From positions 1 through 64,000 of the forward strand of contig NZ_JBDPLH010000003.1 of assembly GCF_040187885.1 (NCBI RefSeq): a DNA stretch of 64,000 bases, given 5' to 3'. Each line of letters begins with the position of its first letter. Within the stretch, counting starts at the first letter, position 1. Positions 25,306 to 33,868 of the stretch are shown here, piece after piece. The stretch is from Roseateles_E cavernae. GTDB lineage: Bacteria > Pseudomonadota > Gammaproteobacteria > Burkholderiales > Burkholderiaceae_C. Position numbers and translations under genes: made by a program. The notes under the pieces are model-generated. The model had not been told where the DNA came from. It ran no database searches and worked only from the letters and a program-made list of their open reading frames with translations.

Positions 25306-26110
25306 AGACAGCGGCCTCTTCCTGTTCCTGCAGCAGCGCCAGGCGCTGCAACTGGGCCAGCTCGCGGGCCAGCGCGGTCTTGCCGCGTGAGCCCGCCTCG
25401 GCCACCGGGAATTGCTCGACGATGGCGCCGTTCTCGATGACCGCAACCTGGCGGCAAAGCTGCTGCACGACCGTCAGCTCATGGGTGACTATGACGATGG
25501 TCACACCCAGGTTCTGATTGATGTCGGCCAGGGTGGCCAGCAGCTCGCGGGTGGTCTCGGCGTCCAGCGCCGAGGTCGGCTCGTCGCACAACAGCACGGC
25601 CGGCCGCGGCGCCAGCGCGCGGGCGATCGCGACGCGCTGCTTCTGGCCGCCACTCAGCTGGGCCGGATAGCTGTCGGCCTTGTCGGTCAGGCCCACCAGG
25701 GCCAGGCATTCGGCCACACGTACCGCGATCTCGGCGCCGCTGAAGTTACCGTGCAGGCGCAGCGGGAAGGCGACGTTCTCAGCCACGCTGGCGTTCTGCA
25801 GCAGATTGAACTGCTGGAAGATCATGCCGATGTTCTGGCGCGCGGCACGCAGCTCGCGTTTGGGCAAGGCCGTTAGCTCGCGCGCTGCGACGAAGACCCG
25901 GCCGGCCTCGGGCCGCTCCAGCAGATTGATCAGGCGCAGGAGGGTGGACTTGCCGGCGCCGCTCTTGCCGATCAGGCCGAAGATGTCGCCCTCGCGGATC
26001 TGCAGGCTGGCGTCCTTGACCGCGTCGAAGCGCTGGCCGTTAGGCAGGGTGAAGGACTTGGACAGGCCCTCGAGCCGGATCAGCGGCAAGTGTTGGATAT
26101 TGCTTGTCAT
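25298..26110 (-). CDS. MetN-like ABC transporter ATPase
   Basis: A 270-aa ATPase of the MetN type, with FTLPNGQRFDAVKDASLQI, Walker A GKSGAGKSTLLRLINLLERP, IGMIFQQFNLL, signature LSGGQKQRVAIARAL, Walker B VLLCDEPTSALDAETT and VTHELTVVQQLCRQVAVIE. It lacks the full C-terminal ACT-like regulatory domain of E. coli MetN (343 aa), so methionine feedback inhibition may be absent. It starts 10 bp after the sfnB-like gene. With MetI and MetQ it forms the importer. Confidence 0.9.
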   Translation of the reverse strand: MTSNIQHLPLIRLEGLSKSFTLPNGQRFDAVKDASLQIREGDIFGLIGKSGAGKSTLLRLINLLERPEAGRVFVAARELTALPKRELRAARQNIGMIFQQFNLLQNASVAENVAFPLRLHGNFSGAEIAVRVAECLALVGLTDKADSYPAQLSGGQKQRVAIARALAPRPAVLLCDEPTSALDAETTRELLATLADINQNLGVTIVIVTHELTVVQQLCRQVAVIENGAIVEQFPVAEAGSRGKTALARELAQLQRLALLQEQEEAAVYA

Positions 26111-26120
26111 CGGGCGCTTT

Positions 26121-27338
26121 TCAGGAATAGGCCGTGGGGTCGGGAATGCGCGCATCCAGCACGTGGCGGCCGAGGTCGCGCAGCTTGTAGTCCACCGGGT
26201 CGTGCAGGGTGTGGACGCGGGCGTTGCGCCAGAAGCGGTCCAGGCCGAAGCGGGCCGAGGTGCTGCGCGCGCCGGTCAGCTCGAACAACTGGGTGCTGAC
26301 CTCGATCGCAGCACGGTGTGCCAGCACCTTGGCCTCGGCGCTGGCGATCGCCACCGCGCCGCGCTCATCGGCCGTCAGCGCCTCGCCGCGCACGAGAGCG
26401 GCGGCCAGCTTCAGCGCGGCCTCATCCGCCAGTGCCTGGGCAGGACGCAGATAGAGCCACAGATCGCCATAGCGCTGCTGAATCAGTGGGTCGTCCGCAG
26501 CGCGCGTCACGCCCGAGGCAAACCAGGGCTTGCTGTGCGTCAAGGTGTAGCGGCGCGCCTCGTCGAAGGCGCCCTCGGCAATGCCGAGGTAGAGATTGAC
26601 CATGATCAGCTGCGCGATCTGGGAGCGCAGCGTGGCCCGCGGCGTCGGCGTCGTGCCGGGCAGCTGCAGCAGCTCGGCGTCGGCCAGCCAGACCTCGTCG
26701 AAGCGCACCGTGCCGCTGTCGGTCTGGCGCTGGCCGAAGGCGTCCCAGTCGCTCTCGACCTGCACGCCCTCGCGCCGGGTCGGCACGATGCCGATCAGGA
26801 AGCCGCCATCGGCCGTCGTGGCCGACAGCGTCAGCCGGTCCGAGCCCAGCGCGCCGGAGCAGAAGCTCTTCAGGCCCTGCAGCCGGTAGCCGCCGTCCAC
26901 GCGCCGGGCGCGCAGCCGGGTGTCGGCCGGGTTCAGCGCATTGCCCCAGAACAGGCGCTGCTCGGCGGTGTCGGCGAGATGGCGCTGGCCGTGTTGGGCC
27001 GCGGCCGGGCCGCCATAGAGTTGCACGCCGAACAGCTGCAGATGGTGAAAGCCCAGCACATGGGCCAGCGCGCTGTCGACCCGGGCCAGCCGGCGCACGG
27101 CACTGCAGAGCTCGGCCACGCCGCCACCCAGGCCGCCCAGCTCCGCCGGAATCGTCAAGGCCAGCAGACCGCTGGCGCGTATCAGCTCGCGCTCATGGGC
27201 GGCGTGGCCGCCCTGGCGGTCGCGTTCGACGGCCGTGGCCGCGAGCTGCTCGGCCAGGGCCTCAAGACCTGGCCCCAGGGCCTGGTGAAGTGTCGGGCCG
27301 GCGGCTGCCGGTGTCCGTATCAAGGTGCTGCTTGTCAT
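26121..27338 (-). CDS. SfnB/DszC-like acyl-CoA-dehydrogenase-fold flavin enzyme
   Basis: A 405-aa acyl-CoA dehydrogenase-fold protein in the SfnB family, enzymes tied to dimethyl sulfone and organosulfur use. Motifs include LLALTIPAELGGLGGGVAEL, LHHLQLFG-type FHHLQLFGVQLYGG, LKSFCSGALGSDRL, WDAFGQRQTDSGTVRFDEV, and near the end FELTGARSTSARFGLDRFWRNARVHTLHDPVDYK. It probably acts as a flavin-dependent oxygenase or dehydrogenase on sulfur compounds with the neighbouring LLM enzyme. It is the first gene of the eight-gene operon and has a long structured leader. Confidence 0.87.
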   Translation of the reverse strand: MTSSTLIRTPAAAGPTLHQALGPGLEALAEQLAATAVERDRQGGHAAHERELIRASGLLALTIPAELGGLGGGVAELCSAVRRLARVDSALAHVLGFHHLQLFGVQLYGGPAAAQHGQRHLADTAEQRLFWGNALNPADTRLRARRVDGGYRLQGLKSFCSGALGSDRLTLSATTADGGFLIGIVPTRREGVQVESDWDAFGQRQTDSGTVRFDEVWLADAELLQLPGTTPTPRATLRSQIAQLIMVNLYLGIAEGAFDEARRYTLTHSKPWFASGVTRAADDPLIQQRYGDLWLYLRPAQALADEAALKLAAALVRGEALTADERGAVAIASAEAKVLAHRAAIEVSTQLFELTGARSTSARFGLDRFWRNARVHTLHDPVDYKLRDLGRHVLDARIPDPTAYS

Positions 27339-27644
27339 TAGATTCGTCGCTGTGCTGCAAAAAACGGGGCCAGAACCGTGCCGGGGTCATCTCCTTCGCC
27401 ATACCCCTATGACACCCCATGACAACCCAGGCACGGTCTGGCCCGTCCCATGCCGGCCCATGCCGGCATGTCTCAACGCTGTGAAGCGCTCCCTCTTTGT
27501 GGATCGAGCTCCGCAGGAGCTGACCTCTTCTTCTCTTCCTCTCTCGACATGCTCTCCAGCACGGTGTTCAGAGTAATGGCGGGCCGTGCCGCCGGCCACG
27601 AAGCAAATCGTTGAAGCTTGGGTGTTGCCTGCATAAGCGCCGAT
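27339..27644 (-). promoter_or_regulatory. 306-bp leader/promoter region of the sfnB operon with a long stem
   Basis: No gene is supported here. On the transcribed strand, CCAGAACCGTGCC at 27370-27382 pairs with GGCACGGTCTGG at 27430-27441 apart from one bulged base, closing a loop of about 47 nt that contains repeated ATGACACCCC/ATGACAACCC words. The stem sits roughly 30-100 nt upstream of the sfnB start and could be a leader RNA structure or operator. Other short dyads are CATGCCGGCATG near 27461 and AGCTCC-GC-GGAGCT near 27508. Confidence 0.4.
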
Positions 27645-28973
27645 TCAGACCGCCGCCAGCGCCTGCTCCAGATCGGCCAGCAGATCGTCGATGTGCTCGA
27701 TGCCCACCGACAGGCGCACCGTGTCCTCGCTGACCCCGGCGCGGTCGAGCTCGGCCGGCGAGAGCTGGCGGTGGGTGGTCGAGGCCGGATGGGTGGCCAG
27801 CGACTTCGCGTCGCCGATATTGACCAGGCGGGTGAAGAGCTGCAGCGCATCGAGAAAGCGCGCGCCGGCCTCCCGGGGTGACTGGCCGTCGGCGGCCTTG
27901 AGCCCGAAGGTCAGCACGCCCGAGGCCTTGCCGCTGAGGTATTTCTGCACCAGGGCGTGGTCGGGATGGTCCTCCAGCCCGGCATAGTTGACCCAGCCAA
28001 CCTTGGCGTGGCTCTTCAGATGCCGGGCCAGCTTCAGCGCGTTCTCGCTGATGCGCTCGACCCGCAAGGCCACGGTCTCTATGCCCTGCAGGATCAGGAA
28101 GGCGTTGAAGGGCGAGATCGCCGCGCCGGTGTTGCGCAGCGGCACGACCCGCGCCCGGGTGATGTAGGCGGCCGCGCCGGCGGCCTCGGTATAGACCACG
28201 CCGTGGTAGCTGACATCGGGTTCGTTGAGGCGCTTGAAGCGGGTCTTGTGCTGGGCCCAGGGAAACTTGCCGGCGTCGATGATGGCGCCGCCGATGGCCG
28301 TGCCGTGGCCGCCCAGGTACTTGGTCAGCGAGTGCACGACGATGTCGGCGCCGTGCTCGATCGGACGGCTCAGATAGGGGCTGGGCACGGTGTTGTCGAC
28401 GATCAGCGGCACGCCGTGGCGGTGCGCGATCGCGGCGATCTTCTCGATGTCGGTGACATTGCCCTGCGGATTGCCCAGCGACTCGACGAAGACCGCCTTG
28501 GTCTTGTCGTTGATCAGGGCCTCGAAGCTCTCGGGCTTGCGGTAGTCGGCGAACTGCGTGGCGATGCCGTACTGCGGCAGCGTGTGGGCGAACAGGTTGT
28601 AGGTACCGCCATAGAGGGCGCTGGAGGCCACGATGTTGTCGCCGGCCTCGGCGATGGTCAGGATCGCGTAGGTGACGGCCGCCTGGCCCGAGGCCACGGC
28701 CAGCGCAGCGACGCCGCCTTCCAGCGCGGCCAGCCGCTCTTCCAGCACGCTTTGTGTCGGGTTGTTGATGCGGGTGTAGATCGCGCCCTCGGCCTTCAGG
28801 TCGAACAGGTCGGCGCCATGCTGGGCGCTGTCGAAGGCGTAGGCCACGGTCTGGTAGATCGGCACGGCGGCCGCACGGGTCGTCGGGTCGGGCCGGTAGC
28901 CCGCATGCAGGGAACGGGTCTCGAAGCGCCAGTTCGGGTTCAGAGTGGGCTTGGGGTCGGGGCTGCTGCTCAT
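27645..28973 (-). CDS. metY: O-acetylhomoserine sulfhydrylase (MetY-type)
   Basis: A 442-aa PLP enzyme of the Cys/Met metabolism family. The start of the fold is FETRSLHAGYRPDPTT, followed by IYTRINNPTQSVLEERLAALEGG, ALYGGTYNLF and the PLP lysine in VVHSLTKYLGGHG. It ends LSVGIEHIDDLLADLEQAL. The GNPQGNVTDI loop and length match OAH sulfhydrylases, which fix sulfide (or methanethiol) into homocysteine or methionine. It thus consumes the sulfur released by the flanking catabolic operons. The ATG at 28971-28973 with GGAG 9 nt upstream is preferred over an upstream GTG. Confidence 0.92.
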   Translation of the reverse strand: MSSSPDPKPTLNPNWRFETRSLHAGYRPDPTTRAAAVPIYQTVAYAFDSAQHGADLFDLKAEGAIYTRINNPTQSVLEERLAALEGGVAALAVASGQAAVTYAILTIAEAGDNIVASSALYGGTYNLFAHTLPQYGIATQFADYRKPESFEALINDKTKAVFVESLGNPQGNVTDIEKIAAIAHRHGVPLIVDNTVPSPYLSRPIEHGADIVVHSLTKYLGGHGTAIGGAIIDAGKFPWAQHKTRFKRLNEPDVSYHGVVYTEAAGAAAYITRARVVPLRNTGAAISPFNAFLILQGIETVALRVERISENALKLARHLKSHAKVGWVNYAGLEDHPDHALVQKYLSGKASGVLTFGLKAADGQSPREAGARFLDALQLFTRLVNIGDAKSLATHPASTTHRQLSPAELDRAGVSEDTVRLSVGIEHIDDLLADLEQALAAV

Positions 28974-29034
28974 CGTGCTGATCTCCGCTTGAATGGTGGG
29001 CACAGGCTAGGGCGGCGCCGCGCTGCCGCGAACT

Positions 29035-29066
29035 GCGCAGTGCGCATATGCATCTGCGCACTGCGC
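29035..29066. promoter_or_regulatory. 12-bp perfect inverted repeat between metY and the dioxygenase gene
   Basis: GCGCAGTGCGCA (29035-29046) and TGCGCACTGCGC (29055-29066) are perfect inverted arms around the 8-nt spacer TATGCATC. Each arm is itself nearly palindromic (ACTGCGCAGT). It lies 62 bp from both divergent start codons (metY and the 2OG oxygenase), the right place for an operator governing both. Confidence 0.65.
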
Positions 29067-29128
29067 GCTTGGGACGCGGCGGCGGACCCACTAAGGTGAC
29101 ACGGACATCACGCGGGAGTGGACACACG

Positions 29129-30169
29129 ATGAGCTCAGCAGCAAGCCAGAGATCGAGCGAAGCGACGGCCCTGCCGCTGCTGGACCTGCGCGACTTCAAC
29201 GGCGGCACGCCAGCCAGCCGGGCCCGCTTCGTCACCCGCTTGCGCGAGACGGCGCACCGGGTCGGCTTCTTCTATCTGCAAGGCCATGGCCTGGGCGCCA
29301 ACGAAGTGGCCGGCCTGTTCGCCAGCGGCCGTGAGTTCTTCGCGCTGCCGCGTGAGCGCAAGCTGGCGCTGCGCATGGTGAACTCGCCGCACTTTCGCGG
29401 CTACACCGGCCATGGCGAGGAGATCACCCGCGGCGCGCCCGACTGGCGCGAGCAGCTGGACATCGGCGCCGAGCGCGCGCTGCTGCCCGGTTCCGTCGAG
29501 CAGGCCTGGCGGCGTCTGCAAGGCCCCAACCAATGGCCGGCCGAGCTGCCCGAGCTGAAGACCCGGCTGCTGGCCTGGCAGGAGCAGATGGGCGGCGTGG
29601 CCCGCAGCCTGCTGCGCGCGCTGGCGCTGGCCCTGCAGCAACCCGAGCGCGGCTTCGAGGCCCTGTTCGAGCCCGAGCCGGTCCAGCATCTGAAGCTGAT
29701 CCGCTATCCGGGCCGAGCGCCCGGGCAGGGCCAGCAAGGGGTCGGTGCCCACAAGGACAGCGGCTGCCTGACCCTGCTGCAGCAGGACCGCCAGGGCGGC
29801 CTGCAAGTGCAGTTCGGCGGCGGCTGGATTGAGGTGCCGCCGCTGCCGGGCAGCCTGGTCGTGAACTTGGGCGAGGTGCTGGAGATGCTGTCCGGCGGCT
29901 ATCTGCGCGCCACGCTGCACCGCGTCGTCAGCCCGCCCAGCGGTGTCGAGCGCCTGTCGGTGGCTTATTTCCATGGGCCCCGTCTCGATGCCCATCTGCT
30001 GCCGCTGCAGCTGCCGGCCGATCTGGCGGCTCAGGCGCGCGGTGTCGAGATCGACCCGCTGAATCCGCTGATCCCCCATGCCGGCCGCAACTTCCTGAAA
30101 GGGCGGTTGCGCTCGCACCAGGACGTGGCGCAGGCCTTTTACGCGGATGTGCTGCCCACTGCTCGATAG
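29129..30169 (+). CDS. Isopenicillin-N-synthase-like 2-oxoglutarate/Fe(II) oxygenase
   Basis: A 346-aa protein of the IPNS-like dioxygenase family. The N-terminal domain has LPLLDLRDF, HRVGFFYLQGHG and NSPHFRGYTGHGEEITRGAPDWREQLD. The Fe-binding triad is H and D in VGAHKDSGCLTLL, and H in ATLHRVVSP. R in VERLSVAYF should bind 2-oxoglutarate. It is divergent from metY across a strong dyad and lies ahead of a TauD-type transporter cluster, suggesting oxidation of an organosulfur compound. The ATG at 29129 has GGGAG 10 nt upstream. Confidence 0.85.
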   Translation: MSSAASQRSSEATALPLLDLRDFNGGTPASRARFVTRLRETAHRVGFFYLQGHGLGANEVAGLFASGREFFALPRERKLALRMVNSPHFRGYTGHGEEITRGAPDWREQLDIGAERALLPGSVEQAWRRLQGPNQWPAELPELKTRLLAWQEQMGGVARSLLRALALALQQPERGFEALFEPEPVQHLKLIRYPGRAPGQGQQGVGAHKDSGCLTLLQQDRQGGLQVQFGGGWIEVPPLPGSLVVNLGEVLEMLSGGYLRATLHRVVSPPSGVERLSVAYFHGPRLDAHLLPLQLPADLAAQARGVEIDPLNPLIPHAGRNFLKGRLRSHQDVAQAFYADVLPTAR

Positions 30170-30260
30170 GCGCTTGGGCCCTGTTTGATATCTGATTTTC
30201 GAGATTGGGTATGCGCTCCCATTCGTTCCTGTTCTGAGGCGGCCTGCCTAGAGTGCGGGC

Positions 30261-31160
30261 ATGACGAATGCCACCTTGTCGCCCCCCGCCCAGACCCGCA
30301 GCGGGCAGGGCTTTGAGATCCGCGCCCTGACCGCTCCGCTGGGCGCCGAGGTGCTGGGGCTGGACCTGAGCCGGCCGCTGGCACCCACGGACTTCGCCCG
30401 GCTGCACCGCGCCCATCTGGACCACCATGTGCTGGTGTTCCGCGACCAGCGCATCACGCCGGCCCAGCAGCTCGAGTTCAGCCGGCGCTGGGGCACGCTG
30501 GAGATCCATGTGCTGAGCCAGTTCCTGCTGCCCGACCATCCGGAGCTGCTGGTGGTCTCCAATATCCGCGACGAGCAGGGACAGCCGATCGGCCTGGGCG
30601 ACGCCGGCCATTACTGGCACTCCGACCTGTCCTACAAGGAACGCCCCAGCCTGGGCTCGATGCTGCATGCGATCGAGCTGCCCGAGGAGGGCGGCGATAC
30701 CTTGTTCTCCAACCAGCACCTGGCCTGGGAGATGTGCCCCAAGGCGCTGAAGAGTGCGATCGAGGGCCTGCAGGCCGAGCACAGCTATCTGTGCAAGTAC
30801 GAGGAGCTGCGCGCGCGCAACCCCTGGCGGCCGGCGCTGAGCCAGGCCCAGATCGACGCGGTAAAGCCCGCCGTCCATCCGGTGGTGCGCACCCATCCTG
30901 AGAACGGCCGGCGCGCGCTCTTCGTCAGCGAGCACTTCACCACCCGCATCATCGGCCTGCCCGAGGACGAGAGCCGCGCGCTGCTGCAGGAGCTGTTCGC
31001 GCTGAGCAGCCGTGCCGAGCTGGTCTACCGCCACGCCTGGCAGCCGCATGACATGGTGTTCTGGGACAACCGCTCGGTCACCCATCTGGCCGCCGGCTGC
31101 CCCGACCATCTGCGCCGCCGCCTCAACCGCAGCACCATCGCCGGCGATCGCCCGTTCTGA
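30261..31160 (+). CDS. TauD/TfdA-family 2-oxoglutarate dioxygenase
   Basis: A 299-aa TauD-family enzyme. It has LGAEVLGLDLSRPL near the N terminus, the Fe ligands H and D in YWHSDLSYKERPSLG, GGDTLFSNQHLAWE and the distal H in NRSVTHLAAG, and R near the end for 2-oxoglutarate. TauD-type enzymes release sulfite from taurine or sulfate esters, or cleave aryloxyalkanoates. It starts a run tauD-like, binding protein, ATPase, permease on the plus strand, so a sulfonate or sulfate ester is the likely substrate. The upstream spacer contains a GGAACGAATGG word on the opposite strand. Confidence 0.88.
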   Translation: MTNATLSPPAQTRSGQGFEIRALTAPLGAEVLGLDLSRPLAPTDFARLHRAHLDHHVLVFRDQRITPAQQLEFSRRWGTLEIHVLSQFLLPDHPELLVVSNIRDEQGQPIGLGDAGHYWHSDLSYKERPSLGSMLHAIELPEEGGDTLFSNQHLAWEMCPKALKSAIEGLQAEHSYLCKYEELRARNPWRPALSQAQIDAVKPAVHPVVRTHPENGRRALFVSEHFTTRIIGLPEDESRALLQELFALSSRAELVYRHAWQPHDMVFWDNRSVTHLAAGCPDHLRRRLNRSTIAGDRPF

Positions 31161-31183
31161 TTCCCTCGTCCTCAGGTCACACC

Positions 31184-32191
31184 ATGAAAACACCGCTGAT
31201 CAAGACCATCGCCACGGCCGCCGCCTCGCTGGGCCTGCTGGCCGCCGCGCTGCCCGGCCATGCCGAGGGGCAGCTGCGCATTGCCGAGCAGTTCGGCATC
31301 GTCTACCTGCTGCTCAATATCGCCCAGGACCAGCAGCTGATCGAGAAGCACGGCAAGGCCGCCGGCATCCATATCAAGGTCGAGAATGTCAAGCTCTCGG
31401 GCGGCGCCGCCGTCAACGAGGCCTTGCTGTCGGGCAGCATCGATGTGGCCGGGGCCGGCGTCGGCCCGCTGCTGACGATCTGGGACCGCACCCAGGGCCG
31501 CGTGCGCGGCATCGCCTCGCTGGGCAACTTCCCCTACTACCTGACCACCAACAACCCGGCGGTCAAGACGATTGCCGACTTCAGCGACAAGGACCGCATC
31601 GCGCTGCCGGCGGTGGGCGTGTCGGTGCAGTCGCGGGTGCTGCAGCTGGCCTCCGCCAAGCTCTGGGGCGAGGCCCAGTACAACCGGCTCGACAAGCTGC
31701 AGGTCGCGCTGCCGCACCCCGAGGCCACGGCCGCCATCATCAAGGGCGGCAGCGAGATCACCGCCCACTTCGGCAACCCGCCCTTCCAGGAGCAGGGCCT
31801 GGCCGGCAATCCGAACGCCCGCATCGTGCTGAAGAGCTATGAGGTGCTGGGCGGCCCGGCCTCGGCCACCGTGCTCTACGGCACCGAGAAGTTCCGCCGC
31901 GAGAGCCCCAAGACCTACAAGGCCTTCGTCGACGCGCTGGCCGAGGCGGCCGCCTTCGCCAGCGCCAAGCCCGAGGCCTCGGCCGATATCTTCATCCGCA
32001 CCAACAACTCCAAGATCGACCGCGAGTTCCTGATCAAGATCATCAAGAACCCCGAGGTGCAGTTCAAGCTGACGCCGCAGAACACCTACCCGCTGGCCGA
32101 CTTCATGCACCGTGTCGGCGCGATCAAGGCCAAGCCCGGCTCTGCGCGCGACTACTTCTTCGACGACGCGCACAACGCTGCTGCCAACTGA
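31184..32191 (+). CDS. ABC transporter substrate-binding protein (taurine/sulfonate type)
   Basis: A 335-aa periplasmic protein with signal peptide (LLAAALPGHAEG). It has LRIAEQFGIVYLLLNIAQDQQLIEKHG, VKLSGGAAVNEALLSGSIDVAGAGVGPLLT, and IIKGGSEITAHFGNPPFQEQ. The fold is that of nitrate/taurine/sulfonate binders. It is 23 bp after the tauD-like gene and overlaps the ATPase start by 1 bp (TGATG). It presumably supplies the substrate that the dioxygenase cleaves. Confidence 0.85.
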   Translation: MKTPLIKTIATAAASLGLLAAALPGHAEGQLRIAEQFGIVYLLLNIAQDQQLIEKHGKAAGIHIKVENVKLSGGAAVNEALLSGSIDVAGAGVGPLLTIWDRTQGRVRGIASLGNFPYYLTTNNPAVKTIADFSDKDRIALPAVGVSVQSRVLQLASAKLWGEAQYNRLDKLQVALPHPEATAAIIKGGSEITAHFGNPPFQEQGLAGNPNARIVLKSYEVLGGPASATVLYGTEKFRRESPKTYKAFVDALAEAAAFASAKPEASADIFIRTNNSKIDREFLIKIIKNPEVQFKLTPQNTYPLADFMHRVGAIKAKPGSARDYFFDDAHNAAAN

Positions 32192-33009
32192 TGAGTGCCT
32201 TGCTGGAGGAGGTGCTGGCGCCCGCGCCGCAGCTCGCTGCCGCCCGCCCGCTGCTGCAGGTCCAGGGCCTGAGCCTGGAGTACGCGACGCCGGGACGCAT
32301 CGTGCGTGCCACCCACCGGGTCGACTTCGCGGTGCAGGAGGGCGACCGTTTCGTGCTGCTGGGAGCCTCCGGCTGCGGCAAGTCCTCGCTGCTGAAGGCG
32401 GTCGGCGGCTTTCTGGTGCCGCGCGAGGGTCAGGTCTTGCTGGACGGGCAGCCCATCCACGGTCCCGGACCCGACCGGGTCGCGGTGTTCCAGGAGTTCG
32501 ACCAGCTGCCGCCCTGGAAGACGGTGCTGGCCAATGTCGAGTTTCCCTTGCTGGCGAGCCGGCGCGCCGGCCGGACCGAGGCCCGCGAGCGCGCGCTGCA
32601 CTGGCTGGACAAGGTCGGCCTGGCCGACTTTGCCGGCGTCTACCCCCATGAGCTCTCGGGTGGCATGAAGGCGCGTGTCGCGATCGCGCGGGCGCTGGCG
32701 ATGGCGCCGCGCGTGCTGCTGATGGACGAACCCTTCGCCGCGCTGGATGCCTTGACGCGCCGGCGCATGCAGGAGGAGCTGCTGCGGCTGTGGCAGCAGG
32801 AGCGTTTCACGCTGCTCTTCGTCACCCATTCGATCGAGGAAGCGCTGGTGGTGGGCAATCGCATCCTGCTGCTGTCCCCGCATCCGGGCCGGGTCAGGGC
32901 CGAGCTCGATGCCGAGCGCTTCGATCTGAGCAGCGCCGGCTCGGCCGACTTCCAGGCCCAGACCCAGCGCATCCACCGTCTGCTGTTTTCCTCTCCCGAG
33001 CCTTCATGA
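32191..33009 (+). CDS. ABC transporter ATPase (TauB/SsuB type)
   Basis: A 272-aa ATPase with Walker A GASGCGKSSLL, FQEFDQLPPWKTV, signature LSGGMKARVAIARAL, Walker B VLLMDEPFAALDALTR and VTHSIEEALVVGNRILLL. It belongs to the nitrate/taurine/sulfonate group. The signature GGMK instead of GGQ is a common TauB variant. It overlaps the binding-protein stop by 1 bp and the permease start by 4 bp. It powers import of the substrate of the dioxygenase operon. Confidence 0.9.
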   Translation: MSALLEEVLAPAPQLAAARPLLQVQGLSLEYATPGRIVRATHRVDFAVQEGDRFVLLGASGCGKSSLLKAVGGFLVPREGQVLLDGQPIHGPGPDRVAVFQEFDQLPPWKTVLANVEFPLLASRRAGRTEARERALHWLDKVGLADFAGVYPHELSGGMKARVAIARALAMAPRVLLMDEPFAALDALTRRRMQEELLRLWQQERFTLLFVTHSIEEALVVGNRILLLSPHPGRVRAELDAERFDLSSAGSADFQAQTQRIHRLLFSSPEPS

Positions 33010-33866
33010 GCACATTGCTGCGCCCCGAGTACGAGATAGCGCCGGCGCCGCTGCCGGCCGCTGCGCTGGAGCGGCGCCTGCCCTGGCTGCAGCGCCTGGC
33101 CCAGATCAGTGCGCTGCGGCGCGGCCTGATCCTGCTGCTGCTGGCCGGGCTGTGGGAGCTGCTGGCACGCTGGGCCGACAACGATCTGCTGCTGCCCAGC
33201 TTCAGCCAGACCGCCCGGGCCTTTGTCGAGGGCTGGCGCAGCGGCGAGCTGCTGCTGCGGGCCGGCATGTCGATCGGCTTGCTGCTGCAGGGCTATGCGC
33301 TGGGCGTGCTGCTGAGCCTGGCACTGACCGCGCTGGCGATCTCGACGCGCATCGGCCGCGATCTCTTGGCCACGCTGACGGCGATGTTCAACCCGCTGCC
33401 GGCCATCGCGCTGCTGCCGCTGGCCCTGCTGTGGTTCGGCCTGGGCCCGACCAGCCTGATCTTTGTGCTGGTGCATGCGGTGCTGTGGCCGCTGTCGCTG
33501 AATACCTTTGCCGGCTTCCAGGCCGTGCCCGAGACGCTGCGCATGGCGGGCCGCAACTACGGGCTCGGCGGTCTGCGCTTCGTGCTGCAGATCCTGGTGC
33601 CCTCGGCCCTGCCGGCCATCCTGTCGGGCCTGCGCATCGGCTGGGCCTTTGCCTGGCGCACCCTGGTGGCGGCCGAGCTGTTCTTCGGCGCCTCCTCGGG
33701 GCGCGGCGGCCTGGGCTGGTACATCTTCCAGAACCGCAACGAGCTCTACACCGACCGTGTCTTCGCCGGCCTGGCCATGGTCATCCTGATCGGCCTGGTG
33801 GTGGAGAGCCTGGTGTTCAACACCTTGGAGCGCCTGACCATCCGGCGCTGGGGCATGCAGAGGTAG
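33006..33866 (+). CDS. ABC transporter permease (TauC/SsuC type)
   Basis: A 286-aa permease with six or seven hydrophobic segments, FNPLPAIALLPLALLWFGLGPTSLIFVL and the inner loop PETLRMAGRNYGLGGLRFVLQILVPSALPAIL. The ATG at 33006 overlaps the ATPase stop by 4 bp. The upstream frame is a shadow. With the two preceding genes it completes a taurine- or sulfonate-type importer; it converges on lsfA with only 2 bp between the stop codons. Confidence 0.9.
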   Translation: MSTLLRPEYEIAPAPLPAAALERRLPWLQRLAQISALRRGLILLLLAGLWELLARWADNDLLLPSFSQTARAFVEGWRSGELLLRAGMSIGLLLQGYALGVLLSLALTALAISTRIGRDLLATLTAMFNPLPAIALLPLALLWFGLGPTSLIFVLVHAVLWPLSLNTFAGFQAVPETLRMAGRNYGLGGLRFVLQILVPSALPAILSGLRIGWAFAWRTLVAAELFFGASSGRGGLGWYIFQNRNELYTDRVFAGLAMVILIGLVVESLVFNTLERLTIRRWGMQR

Positions 33867-33868
33867 GT

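Noticed and set aside
27339..27500. A sigma-54 type -24/-12 promoter in front of the sfnB operon (TGGC...TTGCA)
   Set aside because: The GG to GC distance is 11 nt instead of 10, so the match fails; no SfnR-like activator is nearby.
27339..27644. SAM riboswitch in the sfnB leader
   Set aside because: The conserved SAM-I or SAM-II core words are not present. Only a long stem was seen.
29135..30118. A 327-codon frame opposite the 2OG oxygenase
   Set aside because: Glutamine- and alanine-rich shadow of a GC-rich gene on the other strand; no domain or ribosome site.
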